NCBI GenBank assembly: GCA_963629425.1
Contig: CAVGIU010000059.1
Span: forward strand, 1-10,017
Direction of reading: 5' to 3'
Origin: F23-B02 sp963629425
GTDB lineage: Bacteria; Bacillota; Clostridia; Oscillospirales; Oscillospiraceae
DNA length: 10,017 nt
The stretch's first letter is position 1. Every line of letters begins with the position of its first letter. Below are positions 6,378-10,017 of the stretch, one piece after another. The notes under the pieces are model-generated. The model saw only the letters and a program-made list of their open reading frames with translations, searched no databases and was not told where the DNA came from. Both the position numbers and the translations under genes were made by a program.

Positions 6378-8105
6378 TTACTGTGCGGCCTTTGCCTGAG
6401 CCTGCTTTTTCAGGGTCTTGATGCCCTCAATAACGAGGTCGATAGCAAGGATGATGAGCAGAACGGCGATTACGGCACGGATGACAGCCCAGGTCGTGTC
6501 GGTGCCTGCGGAGATGAGGCCGATCTGAGCCTTGATGGTGAAGACCAAGGAGGTCAGGGTAACGATCAGCATGAAAGCAAACGGGAAGTAGAACATCTTG
6601 TTGTCTCTGCCGATCTTGCCGAGCCATGCAGCGACTGCGAGCAGACCGAGAGCGGCCAGCAGCTGGTTTGCTGCGCCGAACAGTGCCCAGATCTTGGAGT
6701 AGCCGGTCATGCCGAGAGCAACGCCGAGAACGACGGTGATCAGGGTCGCGACATAGGGGTTAACGAGAACCTTGCGTGCACCGGTCAGAGTCTTGATGTC
6801 CTCGCCGGGCTTGACCCAGAATTCCTGGAACATGTAGCGGGCAAGACGGGTGGCGGTGTCGAGCGAGGTCAGGCAGAATGCGGAAACCGCCAGTATGAGC
6901 AGAGAGTAGGTAACGCTCTGTGCGCCGGCGCCGAAGAGCTCGCCGAGCATTGAAGACAGACCGCCTGCAAAAACCGCGGTCGGAACAACGGTGGTGCCGC
7001 TGGAGTAATCTTTCCAGATGTACGCAACTGCGCACAGGGAGATAATAGCCAGAGCGGACTCGATGAGCATGCCGCCGTATGCGATGGGGCGTGCGTCGCG
7101 CTCATTGTTGAGCTGCTTTGCGGTCGTGCCGGAACCAACGAGAGAGTGGAAGCCGGAGATAGCGCCGCAGGCGATGGTTACGAACAGCGCCGGGAACAGG
7201 TAGCCGAGAGAGGTACCGGTCGGGGCGAGTGTGTCGGTAAAGCCGGTGAATGCGGGCATTGCGTCGATGCTGGGATGGCAGCCGATGATGCCGATAACGG
7301 CGAGGATCATCATGCCGTAGAGCAGGAAGGAGCTCAGGTAGTCACGCGGCTGCAGCAGGATCCAGACAGGCGTTACGGATGCCACAAGGATGTAAACACC
7401 GCAGATGATCATCCAGGTCTCATAGCTGAGGTAGATCGGATGCCAGTTGAGGCCGATGTACATTGCAACGGCGATCAGGACAACGCCGATGATGGTGGAA
7501 ACACCGAGAGGTGCGTTTCTTCTGTAAACGAAGAAGCCGAACAGGATAGCCAGGACGATGAAGAAGATGGAGATCATCGCGGTGCTGGCGTTTGCCGCGC
7601 TCGCTGCGTAGTCGACAGCGCCGTTTTCAAGATAGGTCGCCTTGAAGGTGTTTGCGACGATCGAGCCGAATGCGGCGACGACGAGCAGCAGGGTCAGGTA
7701 AGCGAAGATGATGAACAGGCGCTTTGCCTTCAGACCGATACTGTCTTCAATAACGGTGCCGATGGATTTGCCCTTATTGCGGACAGATGCAAACAGCGAG
7801 CCGAAGTCGTGCACGCCGCCGAAGAAGATACCGCCGATGAGCACCCACAGTGCAACGGGCACCCAGCCGAAAACTGCGGCCTGGATAGGTCCGTTTATCG
7901 GGCCTGCGCCGGCGATGGAGGAGAAGTGGTGTCCCATAAGGACAGGCGCTTTTGCGGGGACATAGTCCACGCCGTCTTCCATAGTGTGTGCGGGGGTCGC
8001 CTTACCGGGATCAACTCCCCATTTCTTGGACAGCCATCTGCCGTAGAAGATGTAACCAACTACGAGGATGACGATGCTGATGATAAGTAATACAGCAGCA
8101 TTCAT
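6378..8105 (-). CDS. cstA: CstA-family carbon starvation protein, probable pyruvate/peptide transporter
   Basis: Polytopic inner-membrane carrier. E. coli CstA and BtsT import pyruvate with protons, and older work links CstA to peptide use; the substrate here is inferred from family. At 575 residues it is shorter than E. coli CstA (about 700), as is common in Clostridia. Hydrophobic segments run the whole length, beginning at 4-22. Family landmarks are HHFSSIAGAGPINGPI (59-74), GGVHDFGS (96-103), CGAISGFHSLVGSGTTAKQL (313-332), SLDTATRLARYMFQE (414-428) and FGAANQLLAALGLL (476-489). Isoleucine codons inspected near the 3' end are mostly ATC, unlike the methyltransferase gene in this window, which uses ATA often; this fits higher expression. 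The ATG at 8105 is preceded by GGGAGAG at 8122-8116, about 10-12 bases away, slightly long. It starts 25 bases after the stop of the 168-residue protein, with no terminator between, so the two are probably co-transcribed. Confidence 0.95.
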   Translation of the reverse strand: MNAAVLLIISIVILVVGYIFYGRWLSKKWGVDPGKATPAHTMEDGVDYVPAKAPVLMGHHFSSIAGAGPINGPIQAAVFGWVPVALWVLIGGIFFGGVHDFGSLFASVRNKGKSIGTVIEDSIGLKAKRLFIIFAYLTLLLVVAAFGSIVANTFKATYLENGAVDYAASAANASTAMISIFFIVLAILFGFFVYRRNAPLGVSTIIGVVLIAVAMYIGLNWHPIYLSYETWMIICGVYILVASVTPVWILLQPRDYLSSFLLYGMMILAVIGIIGCHPSIDAMPAFTGFTDTLAPTGTSLGYLFPALFVTIACGAISGFHSLVGSGTTAKQLNNERDARPIAYGGMLIESALAIISLCAVAYIWKDYSSGTTVVPTAVFAGGLSSMLGELFGAGAQSVTYSLLILAVSAFCLTSLDTATRLARYMFQEFWVKPGEDIKTLTGARKVLVNPYVATLITVVLGVALGMTGYSKIWALFGAANQLLAALGLLAVAAWLGKIGRDNKMFYFPFAFMLIVTLTSLVFTIKAQIGLISAGTDTTWAVIRAVIAVLLIILAIDLVIEGIKTLKKQAQAKAAQ

Positions 8106-8130
8106 GATTATGGTTCTCTCCCTTCAAAAA

Positions 8131-8637
8131 TTATGTTTTTTTCAGCAGCGTTTTTTTCAAAAGCTGTGCTGTACTTCTTCCACTGCCGTTTGCGGCAGTC
8201 TTTCCCGTCTGGAGCTCTATAAGTCCGGTGTGGAAATCCATCCAACCGTAGTAAGACAGGCGGAAGCTCTTATATATCCTTGTCCTCTTTAACGCACGCA
8301 CGGCGTCGGGATCACAGGTGTCGCAGATAAACAGCGCCGTTATATATGAGCACATGTGCCCGGGTTTGGGCTCTATGCGGCTCATGCCGTCTCTATGGGC
8401 GTAATCGCGGCATTTTGTAAATATCTCCTTGGTCAGGTGAGGGACATTGAAGATATAGACATATTCATTGCTGTCGGCCTCCCAGAGCTTGGCGGCCTTT
8501 ACGAGAACATATTTCTCCGAGTGGACGTACAAAAATGCCGTCGCGGCCAGAAGATCCTCGTTTTCCTCAAAACGCTCGACATCAAAGTAAACAGAATAGC
8601 TTTCGCAAAGCTTGTCGACAGCTTCAATTCTTGTCAT
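8131..8637 (-). CDS. Uncharacterised 168-residue protein encoded upstream of cstA
   Basis: I cannot assign a named family. The protein is soluble, with no signal peptide or membrane helix, mixed charge and many aromatic residues. Notable features are four cysteines in the body (C11, C76, C96, and the C105-x2-C108 pair in FICDTCDP makes five in all), a YVYIFNVPHL segment (59-68) that looks like a beta strand, and a basic-aromatic stretch with KRTRIYKSFRLSYYGWMDF (117-135). The tail is low-complexity and ends in a duplicated LLKKT. The start at 8637 has GAGG at 8648-8645, 7 bases upstream, and a good promoter about 70 bases upstream. It precedes cstA by 25 bases, suggesting a role linked to uptake of the CstA substrate, such as an accessory or regulatory factor. 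That is inferred from position only. Its coding status is supported by the ribosome site, promoter and spacing. Confidence 0.85.
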   Translation of the reverse strand: MTRIEAVDKLCESYSVYFDVERFEENEDLLAATAFLYVHSEKYVLVKAAKLWEADSNEYVYIFNVPHLTKEIFTKCRDYAHRDGMSRIEPKPGHMCSYITALFICDTCDPDAVRALKRTRIYKSFRLSYYGWMDFHTGLIELQTGKTAANGSGRSTAQLLKKTLLKKT

Positions 8638-8707
8638 CGTCTCACCTCTTCGTGATGCGTGTTAATAAATCGTGAAAATTGTTAAATTAATATCTTGACA
8701 TGTTAAC

Positions 8708-8736
8708 AGTATATATCTTGCTTCTGTGAAAATCAA
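8708..8736 (-). promoter_or_regulatory. Sigma-A promoter of the 168-residue protein-cstA operon
   Basis: On the - strand the -35 TTGATT (8736-8731) and -10 TATACT (8713-8708) are separated by exactly 17 bases. Transcription would start near 8701, giving a leader of about 63 bases before the ATG at 8637. A-tracts lie upstream of the -35, as in an UP element. The palindrome TGTTAACA covers the predicted start. Confidence 0.75.
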
Positions 8737-8800
8737 GTGCTTTTTCGGCATTTTTAGCATTAAAAATTGTCATGTTAAACAAAAGTCAGTAAAGAAGATG

Positions 8801-8829
8801 TTAATCTTAACGATTTATGCATATATAAA
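8801..8829 (+). promoter_or_regulatory. Candidate promoter of the RNA methyltransferase gene
   Basis: A -10-like TATAAA lies at 8824-8829, with only a weak -35 (TTAATC, 8801-8806) 17 bases upstream. The -35 overlaps the inverted repeat GTTAA-TC-TTAAC. An alternative is TTGTCA (8767-8772), whose 17-base-spaced partner TAAAGA is poor. The choice is tentative. Confidence 0.3.
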
Positions 8830-8899
8830 GAGTAAATGCTCCTTTACAAGTGCAAAACAATGAAGTATCATGAAAAGCGACGAAATTTTGAAAATTCAC

Positions 8900-8903
8900 G
8901 GAG
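8900..8903 (+). promoter_or_regulatory. Shine-Dalgarno site that selects the methyltransferase start
   Basis: GGAG at 8900-8903 lies 8 bases before the ATG at 8912. An in-frame ATG at 8870 would add 14 residues but has no clear ribosome site, and the 8912 reading begins MDNFKLCVPCLLGLEG, the usual N-terminus of this family. Confidence 0.7.
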
Positions 8904-8911
8904 AAACTTAC

Positions 8912-10017
8912 ATGGATAATTTTAAGCTTTGCGTGCCTTGTCTGCTTGGCCTTGAGGGGCCGATAGCGGATGAACTGCGCCGCATGAAGATGCAGGATGT
9001 CCGGAACGAAAACGGAAGAGTCTACTTCACGGGCGGCGCACGGGAGATAGCAAAGGCGAATATAAATCTGCGCATAGGCGAAAGGGTGCTGCTCGAGCTT
9101 GGCAGATTTAAGGCTGAGACCTTTGATGAGCTTTTCGAGCGGACCAAAGCACTGCCATGGGAACTGCTCATCCCGAAGGATGCTGCCTTCCCCGTTAAGG
9201 GATACAGTCTCAATTCAAAGCTCTTTTCGGTATCCGACTGTCAGAAGATCATCAAAAAAGCGATAGTCGAGCGGCTTAAGAGCGTTTACGGCGTTGAGTG
9301 GTTCTCCGAAACCGCGGAGACATATCAGATACAGTTTTCAATAATGAAGGATATCGCGTCGCTGTGCATCGATACCTCCGGCCGGGGGCTGCACAAGCGA
9401 GGCTACCGCCCGGCGCATAACGCGGCACCTCTGAAGGAAACGATGGCGGCGGCAATGGTAAGCCTTTCGCGCTATCGTGGCAGGGAGGACTTCTGTGACC
9501 CCTTCTGCGGCAGCGGAACTATACCCATTGAGGCAGCGCTCATTGCAAAAAACCGCGCACCCGGTCTGCACCGCGAATTCTCCGCTATGCAATGGAGGAG
9601 CCTCGATCGCTCCGTTTGGCAGCTTGAGCGCGAGGAGGCCGTCTCACGCGAGTTTAACGGAAGCTACAATATAATAGGTTCGGATATCGACCCCGCAGCG
9701 TTGGAGATAGCGCGCGAGAACGCCGAGCGCGCCGGAGTTTCGGATATTGTCCGCTTTGAAAAGGCTGACGCGACGAAGTTTGACCGCGTCACCGAAAGCG
9801 GCATAATCGTCACAAACCCGCCCTACGGCGAGCGCATCATGGAAAAGCAGGAGGCCGAGCAGCTTTACAGGCTTTTCGGCGAGGCGTGGTGTAAGACGGA
9901 AAACTGGAAGCTCTATCTTCTTTCCTCGCACACGGAATTTGAGCGCACTTTCGGCAAAGCAAAAAAAAAAAAGCGTAAGCTCTATAACGGAATGATCAAA
10001 TGTGACCTGTTCATGTA
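8912..10017 (+). CDS. THUMP-domain class I SAM-dependent RNA methyltransferase (RlmL/YpsC-like), 3' end cut
   Basis: Predicted 23S rRNA guanine-N2 methyltransferase, related to YpsC of Bacillus and the N-terminal half of E. coli RlmL. The frame stays open for 368 codons and runs off the window; the last two bases (TA) could begin Tyr or a stop, and relatives of about 380 residues suggest it ends shortly after. Residues 1-50 are the N-terminal ferredoxin-like part (CVPCLLGLEGPIADEL). THUMP covers about 50-155, with the typical FPVKGYSLNSKLFSVSDCQK stretch. HKRGYRPAHNAAPLKE (161-176) leads into the methyltransferase fold. Motif I is DPFCGSGTIPIEAA (196-209), motif II-like is GSDID (256-260), and the catalytic motif IV is NPPYGERI (302-309). 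The C-terminal KKRKLYNGMIKC (353-364) is also a family signature. ATA codons for Ile are frequent, suggesting modest expression. It diverges from the cstA operon and has no evident functional link with it. Confidence 0.93.
   Translation, partial: MDNFKLCVPCLLGLEGPIADELRRMKMQDVRNENGRVYFTGGAREIAKANINLRIGERVLLELGRFKAETFDELFERTKALPWELLIPKDAAFPVKGYSLNSKLFSVSDCQKIIKKAIVERLKSVYGVEWFSETAETYQIQFSIMKDIASLCIDTSGRGLHKRGYRPAHNAAPLKETMAAAMVSLSRYRGREDFCDPFCGSGTIPIEAALIAKNRAPGLHREFSAMQWRSLDRSVWQLEREEAVSREFNGSYNIIGSDIDPAALEIARENAERAGVSDIVRFEKADATKFDRVTESGIIVTNPPYGERIMEKQEAEQLYRLFGEAWCKTENWKLYLLSSHTEFERTFGKAKKKKRKLYNGMIKCDLFM

Larger units (their letters stand above)
8638..8911. promoter_or_regulatory. Divergent intergenic control region with repeated TGTTAA motifs
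   Basis: This 274-base A+T-rich gap separates two divergent genes. TGTTAA occurs on the + strand at 8660-8665, 8680-8685, 8701-8706, 8773-8778 and 8799-8804. Two copies extend into inverted repeats: TGTTAACA (8701-8708) at the leftward transcription start, and GTTAA-TC-TTAAC (8800-8811) near the possible rightward promoter. An A+T-rich hairpin (ATTTTTA 8750-8756 with TAAAAAT 8761-8767) lies behind the leftward -35. No gene is apparent in it. Confidence 0.5.

Noticed and set aside
7146..8090. Long + strand open frame of 314 codons opposite cstA
   Set aside because: It is antisense to the confidently identified cstA. Its acidic, cysteine- and glycine-rich translation has no hydrophobic core or recognisable motif, as expected of the shadow of a membrane-protein gene.
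8182..8199. Stem ACTGCCG/CGGCAGT with a 4-base loop near the 3' end of the 168-residue gene
   Set aside because: I considered it as an attenuator before cstA. On the - strand no U-tract follows it and it is inside the coding sequence, so it is not a terminator by sequence.
8695..8723. TTGACA at 8695-8700 as the -35 of a + strand promoter
   Set aside because: No acceptable -10 lies 16-18 bases downstream (TTGCTT at 17); the nearby TATATC is only 11 bases away.

Overview
The window looks like a chromosomal segment of a Gram-positive anaerobe of the class Clostridia, probably near the Oscillospiraceae/Ruminococcaceae. This is inference. It rests on purine-rich Shine-Dalgarno sites before nearly every gene, G+C-rich genes between A+T-rich promoter regions, a membrane-anchored HtrA next to an OmpR-type two-component pair, and a short Clostridia-style CstA. 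I see no mobile element, CRISPR array, tRNA or rRNA.

Layout, left to right. Positions 1-42 hold the last 13 codons of a + strand gene, followed by a hairpin shared with the convergent gene. From 86 to 8637 everything is on the - strand and is transcribed right to left. In order of transcription this block is: (i) an uncharacterised 168-residue protein and cstA, closely spaced behind one good sigma-A promoter and ended by a strong terminator at 6307-6336; (ii) an OmpR/PhoB-type response regulator, a membrane sensor histidine kinase and an HtrA serine protease, spaced 15 and 26 bases apart behind an A+T-rich promoter region near 6250; (iii) a large protein that joins a KaiC/RecA-like domain to an ATP-grasp PEP/pyruvate-binding domain. 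This last gene starts right behind an imperfect htrA terminator and has no visible promoter in the gap. On the + strand, from 8912 to the right edge, runs a THUMP-domain RNA methyltransferase that is cut by the window end. Its gene diverges from the 168-residue protein across a 274-base A+T-rich region rich in TGTTAA motifs.

How the genes may work together. The regulator-kinase-HtrA unit resembles an envelope-stress module in which a membrane sensor controls a surface protease, as CssRS and HtrA do in Bacillus subtilis. CstA-family carriers take up pyruvate (E. coli CstA and BtsT) or peptides, and the 168-residue protein is a candidate accessory factor. The KaiC-like/PEP-binding protein is the least understood. 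It keeps ATP-grasp signatures but lacks the phosphohistidine motif of PEP synthase, and its KaiC-like domain has lost the P-loop. Most of the window is ordinary housekeeping and envelope biology. The points most worth a second look are that fusion protein, the uncharacterised partner of cstA, and the repeated motif in the divergent promoter region.
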